This document shows positions 46,702 to 59,300 of a stretch of DNA of 64,000 nucleotides, one piece after another. The notes under the pieces are model-generated. The model saw nothing but the letters and a program-made list of their open reading frames with translations. It ran no database searches and was not told where the DNA came from. The stretch's first letter is position 1. Every line of letters begins with the position of its first letter. Source of the DNA: Aureobasidium sp. EXF-3400 (taxonomy: Eukaryota; Ascomycota; Dothideomycetes; Dothideales; Saccotheciaceae); contig SWBL01000104.1 in assembly GCA_024195585.1 (NCBI GenBank), positions 83,347 through 147,346 of the forward strand. The letters run 5' to 3'. The position numbers and the translations under genes are program-made.

Positions 46702-48564
46702 ATGGCTGAAGAGGAACCTAAGACTGCACCTGTCGAGTCACAGGAGGCACAGAACGTATGATCACAACACTGAACGCGTCAAAGGTCGTCAGTCACTGAC
46801 CGCCTGTAGACTACTATGACCGAGCCTACAACTGAAGGCCCTGCAGCTACCACTGAGAGCACTGAAAGTAAGCAGATCGGCAGCACCTGCCGCCTTTTTT
46901 GAAACTGACACGATCTCAGCACCTGCCACCACTGAGCCCATGGACACATCAGCCGACAACACCGAGGCCAAGGAGAATGATGCAGCACTTGCTGGCGCAC
47001 AAGCAACCACTGAAGTCAACGCACCAGACGGCGAAGGAAAGACAGAAGTAGCCGTCCTGCCTTCTGATGTCGCAGATGCTGCAACTCCCGCAGGCAACAA
47101 GAACGGAAAGAGAAAGTCTACTTCGGGTGTTCCGGAGCACAAGAGCAAGAAGCTGAACAAGAGGAAGTCGGTAGCACAGCTGAATCTCAACATCAAGCCA
47201 GGCGACTACTACTGGGCCAGACTCAAGGGCTATTCTCCATGGCCTTCAATCGTCTGTGACGAGGACATGCTTCCTGAGATTCTTCTGGGCAACAGACCTG
47301 TCAGTGCCAAGCGTGCTGATGGATCTTACCGTGAGGATTACGAAGATGATGGCAAGAACGCCAAAGACAGAACCTACCCTGTCATGTTCTTGGGAACCAA
47401 CGAGTTGTAAGTTATATCAACTCTTTGCTGTGCGCGCCCTATTCTAATTCATCTGATAGCTCTTGGATGGTCAACACTTCCCTTACCAAGCTGGAGCCTG
47501 GTGATTGTACCCCTGACAAGCAGACCGGCAAGATGTCCAAGGCACTGAAGGAGGCTTACGATATTGCTGAAGAACGTCACGACCTCGATTACTTCAAGAA
47601 CATGCTCGATGAATTTATGCAGGCACAAAAGCAGGCCCAGGAAGAAGAGGCTGCCAAACAAGCTGAGAAGGAGGCCAAGGCTGCTAAGAAGGCCGAGAAG
47701 GCTGCTGCAGACAAGACCAAGGAGAAGAAAGACCGCAGAAAGAGCAAGAGCAAGGAGACTGTCTCAGATGCGGACGACATGGACCTTGACGTCCCTGAAA
47801 ATGCAGAGGCCAAGCCCACCAAGAAGAGAAAGAAGGATGCCGACAGCGAAGGCGAGGGTCCCAAGGTAAGAAGATCTCATCTAGATTGTTTACACTCAAA
47901 GCTGACAAAGAGGCAGCCTAAGAAGACACCCAAGGCCACAAAGGTTGCCGCCACCAAGACAAACGGCGAGTCGGCCAAGAAGGCAGCCAAGCCCAAGAAG
48001 GTTGTGCAAAAGCCTGCTGACGAGGAACCTGCTACCGAAGCCGAGAAGCTGGAACGCCGTGAGAAGGCCGTTCTCTACCTCCGCCACAGATTGCAGAAGG
48101 GCTTCTTGATGCGCGATCAGGCACCCAAGGAAGATGAGATGTCCACCATGAGCGACTTCCTCAACCAACTCGAGGGCTACACAAACCTCGAGCCTGCCAT
48201 CATCCGTGGCACAAAGATCTACAAGGTGCTCCGTGGTATCATCAAGCTCTCGTCAATTCCCAAGGAGGAGCAGTTCCAGTTCAAGAAGAGATCAAACGAC
48301 CTTCTTGCCTCGTGGCACGAAGCACTCGGCTCCAAGGGAGATGAGAAGGAAGATGACAAGGCCGAGGATAAGGACAATGGCGAAAAGGCAGAGAAGTCTG
48401 AGGACGTTGCTGAGAAGACGGAGTCTAAGGAGCCCACTGAGGCTCCCAGCACCACTGAGGCTGCCGAGAACAAGGATGTTCTCATGACTGACGTGAAGGA
48501 GGACAAGGTCGAGGAGACCGCAGCCGCACCTGCTGCACAGAGCGAGACTGCAGCCGCCGAGTAG
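46702..48564 (+). CDS. PWWP-domain chromatin protein (LEDGF-like layout)
   Basis: Five exons (46702-46755, 46810-46867, 46920-47406, 47460-47865, 47917-48564) give 550 residues. After a Thr/Glu/Ala-rich N-terminus and a basic stretch, the PWWP domain starts near residue 132 (GDYYWARLKGYSPWPSIV); this fold binds nucleosomes carrying methylated histone H3 lysine. A long Lys/Ala/Glu region, probably coiled-coil or disordered, follows. A helical domain near residues 382-474 (REKAVLYLRHRLQKGFLMRD through SNDLLASWHEAL) resembles the TFIIS-N/LEDGF integrase-binding type of interaction domain. The C-terminus is acidic. The last intron is 51 nt, has no stop and keeps frame, so a form with 17 extra residues is possible. 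Likely nuclear; fission-yeast Pdp proteins are distant comparisons. Confidence 0.9.
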
Positions 48565-48913
48565 GCGTCGACGTCGAATGATGTCAACTCAAAAGATCTG
48601 CTACCTGGAGGAAAGCAGGCTGTAGTTGGACAGCCGTAAAAGGTCGGCTTAACATTGCTTGCATGCATTTTGCTTTGATATGGAGGCCGTGTCGTACAAG
48701 CGATAGCGTCTATTGCTATGAAACAAATAGCGTTGAATTTTTCACTCCTAAAGAGCTCCTTGACCATATCTCGTGGAACTCATGTAGACTGGCTCGAAGT
48801 AGTCGTTGACTGCTTTTGTGACGTTTCGCACCCCGCGATCCCCGCAATTGTCAACAAAAAATGTTGGCGAGCGACATCGTTGACAGTTCACTGAAAGACA
48901 CAACACAAGCAAG

Positions 48914-49849
48914 ATGGCGACTACACACGAGGCAGAGGCCTTGATCACCTCCCACGATCCTCACCACCCCGCAAACCTCATCTGCGAGCTTTGCAAGAAG
49001 TTCTACACTCTTGGATGGGTATGCCGACCTAGCGACTAGCAATGACTGTCTTCGACAAGGCCAGCACTTACACCCCGTTCAGGTCACTGGAACAGGTGGT
49101 GGTACCTCAATCCGTCATGGCGAGCGCATCTACATTGCGCCCTCAGGCGTTCAGAAAGAGCTTATGAAGCCGCAAGACTTGTTCGTTATGGACTATGCGA
49201 CCAGAGAATACTTGCGTAGACCACCGGTAGGCAATATCCAGACTTATGGAAGGAATACGAAGGCTGAGTAATGGGGAAAACTAGGTGCTTAAACCATCGG
49301 CCTGTACACCTCTGTTCATGGCCGCCTTCACGCTGCGCGGCGCAGGTTGCTGTATCCACACGCATAGCAAAGATGCTGTGCTCGTCACACTGCTCTGCGA
49401 AGCTGCTGGTACCGACGTCTTCGAGATCCAGAAACTGGAGCAAATCAAGGGTATTCCCAAAGGATACGGTGAGGAAAAGAAGGGAAACCTTGGATACCAC
49501 GACCGTCTTCGCATCCCCATCATCGACAACACTGCACACGAGGAGGACTTGAAGGATACACTTGAAGACGCCATCAAGCAGTGGCCAGATACCCATGCTG
49601 TTCTGGTCAAGAGACATGGAATGTATGTGTTTCATCAGAGTTCTGGACATTGCAACGAAGGTGCTAATGGGTTACCAGCTACGTTTGGGGCAAGGATGTT
49701 GCTCAAGCAAAGACTCAGTGTGAGAGGTAAGTCTTTCCAAAGCTTGAATCTTATCATGAAAGAGACTAATGCGACAATGCAGTCTCGACTACATCTTCCA
49801 GCTTGCAGTTGAGATGCACAAGTTGGGCTTGCCATGGATCCCGAAATAG
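48914..49849 (+). CDS. MDE1: Methylthioribulose-1-phosphate dehydratase (methionine salvage)
   Basis: Five exons (48914-49018, 49083-49226, 49285-49622, 49679-49726, 49783-49849) give 233 residues, the normal length. The enzyme removes water from 5-methylthioribulose-1-phosphate to give the 2,3-diketo phosphate in the methionine salvage pathway, in the cytosol. It belongs to the class II aldolase/adducin fold. Visible zinc ligands are His108 and His110 in [11 protein letters not shown] and His194 in VKRHGIYVWG. The substrate-site motifs [21 protein letters not shown] and CTPLFMAAF match the family. It ends LGLPWIPK, a common MtnB/Mde1 terminus. The last two introns lie close together and leave a 48-nt exon. 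Confidence 0.95.
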
Positions 49850-50892
49850 TCGCATAGAACACTGCTTTACGTATATTATGAATAGAATTGACATTGGAAG
49901 CTGGCAGCTCGAGAAAACGCCAGCTGAAGGCACGCACCATTACTTGACCTTGGTCTGTATTTGGTAAAAGGTTCAACAATATTACTACAGGGCATGCATC
50001 GTGTAGATATATTGCAGTAGTATATCTGCAGGATGGAATGTCACCACGGTAATTCATGCAAGTAAGCCTGCAAAATCGGGAATAATGGCATTGCAGATTG
50101 GGCTGACTCGGAATCTGACATGAGACAATGATATAGGAAAATGATATACATGAAAGCGAAACATTTCTGACCACATGAACAAGGGCCTTAAGATTGCCGG
50201 ATTTCGGCGATGTTGTTTGGTCGGTCGCCTGAAGTCTGAAGGAGAATGACGGTGACTGCAGGTTTTTCGCAGTCGGTGCATACGAAGAAACATGACTTCT
50301 CTGCATGAATTCTTCGATGGTGGATACAGCATAGCCAAGCAACAAGAGCGAGAAGAACGAAGGCGAAAGCAAAAGTCAGAGTCGGATTTCCCTAATCTGG
50401 TCAAAGCTATGGGACCCATGCAAGCCATGCGCTGCCATGCAGAGCAGATCTCACTGCATCTATTCGTCTATTTTTAACCCAAGCTCTGCTCGTCCACCAC
50501 ACCTTTCCCCTTTCCTTCAAGGTTCGAGAAAAGGCAAAGGGTCTTGGCTGTCTAGAAAGTTATCCGTGTTCAAATTAAGCAAATTTAGCCTTCACGAACA
50601 CGAAAGTGGACGGTCCGCCCAACGGGCCTTGACATCATATCGGCGCCTCCGACGCATTCGCATAGAGCAGCAATGCTGGCAGCGTTACATACATGCGGTC
50701 AGATGGCATCCGAGCCAAGAAACAGGCCCCATGGGTGCAGGAATAGCAAAGGCAGATTGAAAACTTTGCTGGATTGCCTGATGATATAAGTATTCGAAAG
50801 AGCCGACTGCAATTGTTCTTGGTCACTCTTGTCTGTATCGAAACACATTACATTATACCTCCCTCCCGTCTTCACACAGAATCTTTACGAAG
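49850..50892. other. Intergenic region upstream of the GMC oxidoreductase
   Basis: 1043 bases. A GATATAAGTA sequence near 50781-50790 could be the TATA box of the GMC gene, about 105 bases before its start. The rest shows only chance frames. Confidence 0.55.
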
Positions 50893-52669
50893 ATGTTCAG
50901 ACAACTATCGATAGCCGTCGTGGCACTGTCACTGGGTACATCTCGCACCGCTACAACGTGTATACAAAGGCGGTCTTGCTAACGTCTTATCAGCATCCAC
51001 TCAAGTATCGGCCAAGCCTATCCAACGCAGAGCAGCTGGCGATTCGGCATTCGACTACATTGTCGTTGGATCAGGTCCTGGAGGTGTCACAGTTGCCGAC
51101 AAGCTTTCAGAAAGTGGCGCATCGGTACTGTTGGTCGAGAAGGGTCAAGCGACGACAGGTCAATGGAACGGCAACAACAGACCTCAATGGCTGGACAACA
51201 CAGGCTTGACCTTCTACGATGTTCCTGCTCTCGACAACATGATCTGGACTAAGGGAGGCGATTTTACAAACGACATCTTCTGCAACGACATTATTGGCGG
51301 TATCTCTGGCTGTGTTCTCGGTGGCAGTGGTGCCATCAACGCTGGTCTTTGGTGGAAGCCTTCATCCTGGGATTGGGATACCTTGTTCCCTGAGAAGTGG
51401 AGCAGCGCCAACATGGTTAATGTCACTGATCGCGTCTTCTCGCGCCTGCCTGGCACTGAGGTTCCATCTCAAGACGGAGAGCTCTACTACCAACAGGGTG
51501 CTGATATCATTGAGGGTGCCTTAAGTGCCGCAAACTGGACCGAAGTCGGCGCCAACTGCGTTCCCGATCAGAAAGACAGAGTCTACTCCAACACCACCTT
51601 CATGTACCAAAACGGTGAACGCAGCGGACCCATGTCTGTGTACCTTGGATCTGCCTACGCTCGCCCCAACTTCTCACTTTACACCAATGCCATTGTCGAC
51701 AGAGTCATCAGAGAAGGCCCCAAGATTACCGGAGTCGAAATTTCGAACACATCTCCCGATGGCTTCAGAGGCACCGTCAAAGCAAACAAGGCTGTTGTTC
51801 TTGCCGGTGGTGCATTCGGTACTCCCAAGGTCCTGATGAGAAGTGGAATTGGCCCAAGAGATCAGCTCGAGACTGTTCGCAACGCCGAAGGCTCAAAGAT
51901 GATCAGCGAGGACCAGTGGATTAACTTGCCTGTTGGCTACAACCTGATGGACAACATCAACACCGATATCGTGATTTCGCACCCCGACGTTGTTTACTAC
52001 GATTTCCCTGGTCTCTGGAACAACCCTAACCAGGGTGATGTTGATGCTTACCTCAATGGCCGCACCGGAATGCTTACTCAGTCGTCCTCCAATCTTAATC
52101 CCATGGTTTGGGAGATGCTGAATGGTACCAACGGTCTTCAGGGTTTGCAGTGGACTGCTCGTGTCGACACTTCCCTTAACATCGACAACGACGCCAAGCA
52201 CAACATGGTTCTCGCTCAGTACATCACTATCGGTCAAGCTGCCAGAGGTCGTACCACCATTACTTCTGACCTCAAGATGAACGTTTCGACTGGTGTGTCC
52301 GTCATGGAACACGAATCCGATCAGATCGCCATTGCTCAAGGTATCGAAGACATGGTCAACGTGCTCAAGAACGTGCCCAGTCTCGAGATCCTGTCCCCTC
52401 CTTCTGGCATGTCTGCTCTGGATTACGTCAAGTCGACTACTCACTTGTACGTCAACCACTGGTTGGGCAGCTGCAAGATGGGCAATGACGATGGTCGCAC
52501 TGAGAACGGTACTTCGGTTGTTGATGCAGACTCGAAGGTCTATGGTACTGACAACCTGTTCATTGCCGATGGTTCCATCTTCCCTGGCCAGACAACCTCA
52601 AACCCTCAGGCTGCCATTACCATTGTTGGTGAGCGTGTTGCAGAGCTCATTCTCGCACTCAACCAATAA
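50893..52669 (+). CDS. Secreted GMC oxidoreductase (cellobiose dehydrogenase flavodomain-like, AA3)
   Basis: Exons 50893-50935 and 50994-52669 encode 572 residues. A signal peptide (MFRQLSIAVVALSLA) precedes the FAD Rossmann motif YIVVGSGPGGVT (residues 37-48). GGCxLGGSGAINAGLWWKP-type sequence near residue 135 is the second flavin signature. Near the C-terminus are NHWLGSCKMG with catalytic His503 and TTSNPQAA with Asn551, the His/Asn pair of cellobiose-dehydrogenase-type enzymes. It should oxidise a sugar or alcohol outside the cell with FAD. No cytochrome domain and no cellulose-binding module are present, so it is a stand-alone flavodomain. It may supply electrons or hydrogen peroxide in lignocellulose attack; the donor substrate is not readable from sequence. 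Confidence 0.93.
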
Positions 52670-52900
52670 GCAGATCTTGGAGCGAGAGCACAATCAAAGG
52701 TTCTACGGCAATATACTAGCCATATTATAATTTCTTGTACATAGACACGAATTGATGAAATCGAAATGAAAGAGTACTCTTCTGCATAATTTCGCTAGAG
52801 TGTGAGCAAAGGCTTGGTTGGGTATGTGATGCTGGAGATTCGTGATATGATTGGGGTTTCAGTTTGTATAGAAGTTATTAGCTGTGTCTTGGGGACGAGT

Positions 52901-53879
52901 CTATCGGCCCATGCTGCTGATCATTTCACGTTGGGCAGCTCTGTCGCGGTTGGCTTCGGAGAGCGGTGGTATACTTCTTAGGTCGCCAACAACGTCTTTT
53001 GCCTTGCCGAAGTAGACCTCCTCTGTTGGGTGTCAGATGTCAGCATTGCGTGGTTCGAACAGTACAAAGGTGGACGTAAGCACTTACGCAGCAAGTTACG
53101 CATCTTGAGCTCCATGTCTTCGACAAGCTTGCCAATATTGGCGACATGGGTCTCGTCAGCATCGACGGGCATGTCTGCTTCGACCTGTCTGGTCATGTTG
53201 CCGGCGAGATCGAGACTACCCAGAGCATCGCCCTTGGTACCGAGGTTCAAGATGACGGTGGATGTGAGCTTGTACTTTGCTGTGCGGCCACGCTCGGCGA
53301 CTTCGAGGACATGAATGCTGTCCCAAGCGCCCAAAGCAGCAGTCTGAGAAGAAGATTTCTTGAGCAGCACGACACCTGCAAAGCCATCGTCTAGGTTCCA
53401 CAAGTAGACGGATGAAGTGCCACCTTCGTAGTATCTGTGTTCGATTTGCTCAGTAGATGTACCTTCTGTGCTTCTCTTTCTGCTTGTCCACTCACAGCTC
53501 GCGGTAGACGTCAAAGGCTTCGTTTGCGCGGACTTCGAGGCGGCGGACGCGCTCGGAACTCATCTCAGCATCGTCGACGGGAGGGTCGAACTCGTTGCTC
53601 CAGGGGCTGCGGTAGCTGTCGCCATCGCGGTTGTAGTCGCAGAGCAAGTAATCGCGGCCGGTCTTTCTGCAACGACGGACTGCGAGGGGCTGATCTACGG
53701 AAGCGAGTAGTTCTTCCTCATGTTCGGGGACTAGACTGCAGATGGCTGAGAGGTTGATGGCCGTATTCTTTGGGTTGAGGCGTCGAAGGAGATCGCTGGT
53801 AGAATTCAGGGTTAGAATTGGGTTGGAGGATTGATTGAGAGATCAGGGCTTACAGCGCACTGTCGAATTGGTCTGCCAT
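52901..53879 (-). CDS. CAP2: F-actin-capping protein subunit beta
   Basis: Four exons on the minus strand (53879-53854, 53795-53496, 53434-53088, 53022-52901) give 264 residues. Family landmarks include [14 protein letters not shown] at the start, [20 protein letters not shown] and [20 protein letters not shown] in the N-terminal half, then [20 protein letters not shown] and [13 protein letters not shown] near the end. With the alpha subunit it forms the heterodimer that caps barbed ends of actin filaments, at cortical patches and hyphal tips. The alpha gene is not in this window. The first coding exon is only 26 nt, as often in fungal CAP2 genes. It diverges from the guanine deaminase gene. 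Confidence 0.96.
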
Positions 53880-54611
53880 GATTGTGTATGTGAATGTGTA
53901 TAGCTACACTCTTGTTTGGTTGTTGCTTGGGTCCGCTCCGAGACGGGGTCCAAGCACCTTCCCCCACGTCAGAGCGACTGTCGTTTCACGAGCTTCGCCG
54001 CAAGTCTCCTCCGAGCCTCCACCATCTCCACTCATTATCACATTTCTACCGTGTTTTCTATCGGAGCATGAGAGTATTGCAGGGTCATCATGTTGAAGTG
54101 TGCAATTTAGACTCAAATTGACTTCACAAGACATGGTTATGTAGTCTTGAGGTCAGCCCGACAGTCAGGTTTCATGGCTTGGTGTCGTGGGGTTGTCATT
54201 ACACATACACACACCATCGTGACCATATTGTAACTCCATAGTGGCGCTTGATTCTCTTGTCGCTGAGCACCGTCGTTTTGCCTGACCATTATATCTCCTC
54301 CAAAAAGTAGCATAGCATCCCCATATCGGAGCACGCCGTGAACCGCGGCTGCGCCAGACCAGCCCGCCAATCAGCAACTGCCATCCTCCACTCCAACCTC
54401 CGGACTCCCTGAGAGTTTGGAGATAAGTCGTTGAAATGGTCAACTTTACTTGTTGTTGTCAACTCTCCTACTTCGGAGCCTCTGTCTTCTCCTTTGTGGT
54501 ATATATACCTCGAGTCTTCGACGGCTAGCTGCGTCTTCTGTTTGATCTGATTTCGCTTCTGCTCTTGTCCTTTCTATTACCCTATCTTTGCAACATTCGA
54601 GATAGAACATC
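53880..54611. other. Divergent intergenic region, CAP2 / guanine deaminase
   Basis: 732 bases with both promoters. The guanine deaminase side has a TATA box (54500-54507) and CT-rich sequence before the start. No gene is seen. Confidence 0.6.
54500..54507 (+). promoter_or_regulatory. TATA box of the guanine deaminase gene
   Basis: TATATATA, 105-112 bases upstream of the ATG at 54612. Confidence 0.55.
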
Positions 54612-56086
54612 ATGATCATGTCAACGACCAATGGCAGTGCAGCGGAGAGGACGATATATCTAGGTGCTTTTGCCCACTGCACCTCTCAACAGGAAGTCGA
54701 AATTTGTGAAGCTGGAGCCATTGGCGTGGATTCAGACGGCAAGATTGCATTCATTGAGAGAGACATCGGAGACATTCCAGCATACCAACTTCGAGAGCGA
54801 AATGACGGTTGGGAGAAGGCAAAGTTTGTGCAAATACAAGACCAAGGATTCTTCTTTCCAGGTTTCATAGGTATGTGCCCAATTGAATCGAAGAGGAAAG
54901 TGTTTCCCCTGACCAATGTGGCTTCCCAGATACACACATCCACGCTTCGCAATATCCAAACTCTGGCATTTTCGGCAAGTCGACATTACTGGATTGGCTC
55001 AACACCTATACTTTTCCTCTGGAATCCTCCTTTACAGATCTGGAAAAAGCCCGTCGCATTTATGCTAGGGTGGTCAATCGCACGCTCTCCCACGGCACAA
55101 CGACAGCTTGCTACTATGCAACCGTTCATGTTGAGGCCACTAACCTGCTCTCCGACATCTGCTTGTCCAAAGGCCAGCGTGCGTTCGTGGGCCGCGTGTG
55201 CATGGATCAACTAAGCCCAGACTACTACCGCGACGAGAGTGCCGAATCTGCCATTGAAGCCACAGAAGCTTGCATTGCACATGTGGCTAAGATAGACCCC
55301 AAGCACCATTTCATCACTCCCATCATCACCCCTCGCTTCGCACCCAGCTGCAGCGAAGGATGTCTGAGCGCTTTAGGCAAGCTCGCACACAAAACCGGTC
55401 TTCCCGTGCAGACGCACATCTCAGAAAACAAGTCCGAGATCGAACTGGTGGCCGAGCTGTTCCCTAACAACAGCTCCTACACTGATGTCTACGACAAAGC
55501 AGGATTACTCGGTTCGAAAACCATCCTCGCACATGCAATCCATCTATCGCCAGAAGAGCGCGCAACTATCCGTTCTCGCGATGCGAAGATTAGTCACTGT
55601 CCAGCTTCCAACACAGCAATCACCTCCGGAGCAGCGCCCGTGAGGACTTTGCTCGACGAAGGCCTCACAGTCGGTTTAGGAACGGATGTCAGTGGAGGAT
55701 ACAGCCCCAGCATCCTAGAAGAGGCCCGTCAAGCTGTTCTGGTCAGCAGACATGTAGCCATGGTAGATGGCGATGCTGCAAAGCTGAGCACAGAAGAAGC
55801 ACTCTGGCTAGCCACTCGTGGTGGCGCAAAGGTCGTTGGTCTCGAAAACCGTGTCGGTGGATTTGAGGTCGGCATGGATTGGGATGCACAGATGATCAGC
55901 CTGGATGTTGTGAGCGAAGATGGAGAGATGGAAGATGCTGACACAAAAGGTCCCGTGGATGTCTTCATGTGGGAGAGCTGGCCGGACAGAGTCAATAAAT
56001 GGTTCTATGGCGGCGATGACAGGAACACGGCTGCTGTATGGATCAAGGGTCGTTTGGTGCATACAACGCACAAGTACAAGGATTGA
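54612..56086 (+). CDS. GUD1: Guanine deaminase
   Basis: Exons 54612-54870 and 54930-56086 give 471 residues. The enzyme hydrolyses guanine to xanthine and ammonia in purine salvage and degradation, in the cytosol. It is an amidohydrolase with a zinc site: DTHIHASQYPN (His89, His91) at the exon junction, then PVQTHISENKSE, ILAHAIHL and GLGTDVSGGYSPS, which supply the later His and Asp ligands. The SHGTTTACYYATVH motif and the ACT-free C-terminus match fungal guanine deaminases. A second Met three codons in could also serve as start. It converges with FAS1, leaving 270 bases for both 3' ends. Confidence 0.95.
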
Positions 56087-56356
56087 TTCAGAACACAGAC
56101 ACTTATACTAGAGACTTAGAAGAACATCTTTTGAAAATGCTGAAGTACAGCAATGAAATTTAGAACCACAATTACAGTATATACACCTCCCACTTAAAAT
56201 TCAATATGGGTTTTAATAACAACAACCAAAACGTCCCAAGGGATATATCCTTCTTTAAGCGTAGTCCCCCGAATACACCGAAAGAAAAAACAAAGCAACC
56301 CTTGATATGTCGTTCCTCTACAACTTTACACAAACCCCTTCTTTAGTGGTTCTCAT

Positions 56357-59300
56357 TTATGCCGTAGGCTCGGGCTTGTTGCCATCATCGTTAACGTAAC
56401 TCTCCCAGTTGGCCAGAATGTTGCCAATCTTGGGTGAGTTGGTCAGGCGGTACACATCCTCAAAGTACTCCTTGGTGAGCTCGAATGGCCTGGCAGTGAC
56501 GTTGGGAATATATTTGCCAACGAGCTTGCTGGGATCGATGCTTGTCTTGTTGATCTTCTTGAGCAAGAAGGAGCGGAAGGGCTTGACACCCGAACGCAGG
56601 AAGGTGCTGTGGAATGGCACATCAATACCCTTGAGAGGAATTGTGGCGAAACCACGCTGGAGATCAAGAGGCTTAGGCTTAGCCTCAGTCTGCTCTGCGC
56701 ATCCCTTGATAATCTCGACGAGGTGGCCCTTGACATCCTCAAGAGACATGGTCTGCATCAATGCCTGGATGTCAATCTTCTGTACCTTGAGGTAGTTGAG
56801 GACGTTGGCAAGGCAGTCAAGCGCACGAAGGTCACCAGCAGCAACGTACTGCATGTTGGCGATGTTGTAGTTGACAATCTCCAGAAGCCATGAAGTGGTC
56901 TCTGCGATGTTCTCAACAACGTATTGCAGAGCCTGCTCAGTGAAAGTCTTGCCGATACGCGAAGGGTTGACAGCGCACATGGAGTAGTTGGAACGACCAG
57001 CCTCGTCACGCTCGACAGCGACTTGCATGGTAAGACCACGGTAGAACACAACCGACACCAAACTCTCAATGGGCATGACCTCAGCCATGGCAGCAAGAGC
57101 AGAGTACTCTCCAAGAGAGTGACCAGCGAAACTGCTGTCACGCTGCACAAGGCCCTTGGCGCGCATGTCCTCGAAGGAGGCCTTCTCCATGAGTGTAAGT
57201 GCAGGCTGGGTGAATTGGGTCGCCGACAGCAGACCGGTTGGTGAACGGTAAGTGTATGATGTGGTTGACTCGTTGATCTCCTTGAAAATCTTCTCTGACT
57301 TGATGGATCCATCGGCACTGACGGTCTCGAAAGTCATCGACATGTAGTTCTGGCGAATGGCCTTGCCACGAGGTCCACCGAAGTGGACAGTCATCTCGTT
57401 GGGGTTGTTCTTGACAATGTTGGTGATGGCGAAACCATAGTTGTCAAGGAAGTGCTTGTCTGCTCTGTCCCAGACCTCCTTGGCGACAGGGCTGCTTGCG
57501 TACAGTTCCATACCCATACCCTGTTCCTGAGATCCTTGACCAGTGAAGACGTAGGCAGAGACAGGCTGCTCAACTTCTGCCTCACCAATGAGAACCTTGT
57601 CCTCAGTCTCCTTGTTGCGGGCCTCAACGGTAATGATCTTACGACCAGAGACCATACCGATGTGTTGCAAACTGACTTGAATGGTGTCGTTTGGAAGGAC
57701 CATGCCAACGAGGTTAACGTGGAAGCTACGAACACGACCAACGTTGTTCTCAGCAGCCCAAGTCTCGACCAAGCTTCTGACAGCAGCACTAGAGTACATG
57801 CCGTGAGTGATGGTGCCGGGAAGGTTAGCGTACTTGGAGAAGACACGAGAAACGTGAATAGGGTTGTAATCGCCGGAAACCTTGGCGTAGGTCTCGTTGG
57901 ATGCAGGTGCCTTGAGCTCAAGAGGGGTCTTGCCGTTGAGAGGAATAGGGTTCTCAAAGTTGACAGGCTGGTCAATGGCAGAGCCGTTACGCTCAAGGTA
58001 GTCGATGACGGGGTTACCGTGAGAGACACCAGCTTCGTACTCAACTGAGGCGAGCTGAATGATCTCCTTGCTGGGCAGCTCAATCTCGACCTGGCCGACT
58101 GTCTCGACGGTGCTGAAGACGTTCTCGTTCTTGTAACGAACCAGACTCTGCAGACGGAAAGTGAGAGTCTGGCCAAGAAGATCGATCTCAGTATCCTCAA
58201 GGCGGAACCACTCCTTCGATTGAAGAACTGCGACATCCTTGCTTGTGGCAAGAGTAATCTGCATAGGCTTCTCGGTCTTTCTTTGGAAGGTGTTCTCGAA
58301 ATCAGTGTAGGCGCCACGGTACAGGAACTGACTGGTAACCTCCATGACAGGCTTGCCATCACGAGTGATAGTACCGCAAACCTCAACCATCTTGCCAGAG
58401 GCCTGGTTGATGACAGCGTTGACCTCAGCAGTGGTGTCTAGAACGTCACCCTTCTTCAAGGGAGCAGCGCCAGGAATCATACGGAAACCGTTGGAAAGGT
58501 GGACGAGCTTGAGAAGATCACCGTCGATCTTGCGTGGGAAGATAGGCTTGGTGATAGCCTTCCATCCAACAACGATGGCGAAGTCCATAGGAGCAAAGAC
58601 CTCTTTGCCAGGACGGTCGACGAAAGCTTCGCCAGTGTTACCAACTGCGTGAACGAAGTCATTGATGGCCTCGCTAGTGACAGTGGCTCTGCCGCCATCG
58701 AAGCGCGAGGTGACAGGGGTGTCGAAGGGAACATCGGCATCGCCGAACCAGATCTTGTAGTAGAACTCCTTGATGCGGTCGTTGCGGGCGTCCATGACCT
58801 CTCTGATAGGAGCGTAACCAGTCTCAGGGTGATAGGTGAACTTCAGAGGCAGGGCAACAGCCGAGCCAGTGGCAGAGCGGTCCTCAATGAGCTGAACGGT
58901 GATCTCGTTGTTGACTATGGGTCCAACCTCAATAGTCTGGACGAACTTGCCACTTGAGGTGGGCTCCTTGACAGTGATGACGGTCTTGCTAGGGTCGTTA
59001 GGGTAGTTGACCTCGACCATCATACCGGGAGCTGGTTCAAAGATACGTTGCATAGGGTTGGTGTAGAATCTCTGACCTTGGACAAACACGTCTGCAGTGA
59101 AGAAGGCGTGTCTCCAGGAGTAGCTCTTGCCAGCGAGCAGAGACATCCACGAGTCAGGCTTAGGAAGGGCTGCGCTGGGGGATGCGGAGAGACGGTAGAT
59201 GATCTTGTTGTTGAGCTCCGACACGGTCAGGCCCTCGACGTCAATTTCATCGCTGGCTTCGAGAAGCTTTCCTCCGAAGTACTCAACGACAGGAATCTTG

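Noticed and set aside
50437..50760. 107-codon frame upstream of the GMC gene
   Set aside because: Random-looking Arg/Ser/His composition and a position inside a promoter region; no support as a gene.
57383..58048. 221-codon plus-strand frame, and similar ones at 58499-58957
   Set aside because: Also antisense to FAS1 with repetitive Val/Asp/Leu composition expected from its reverse complement.
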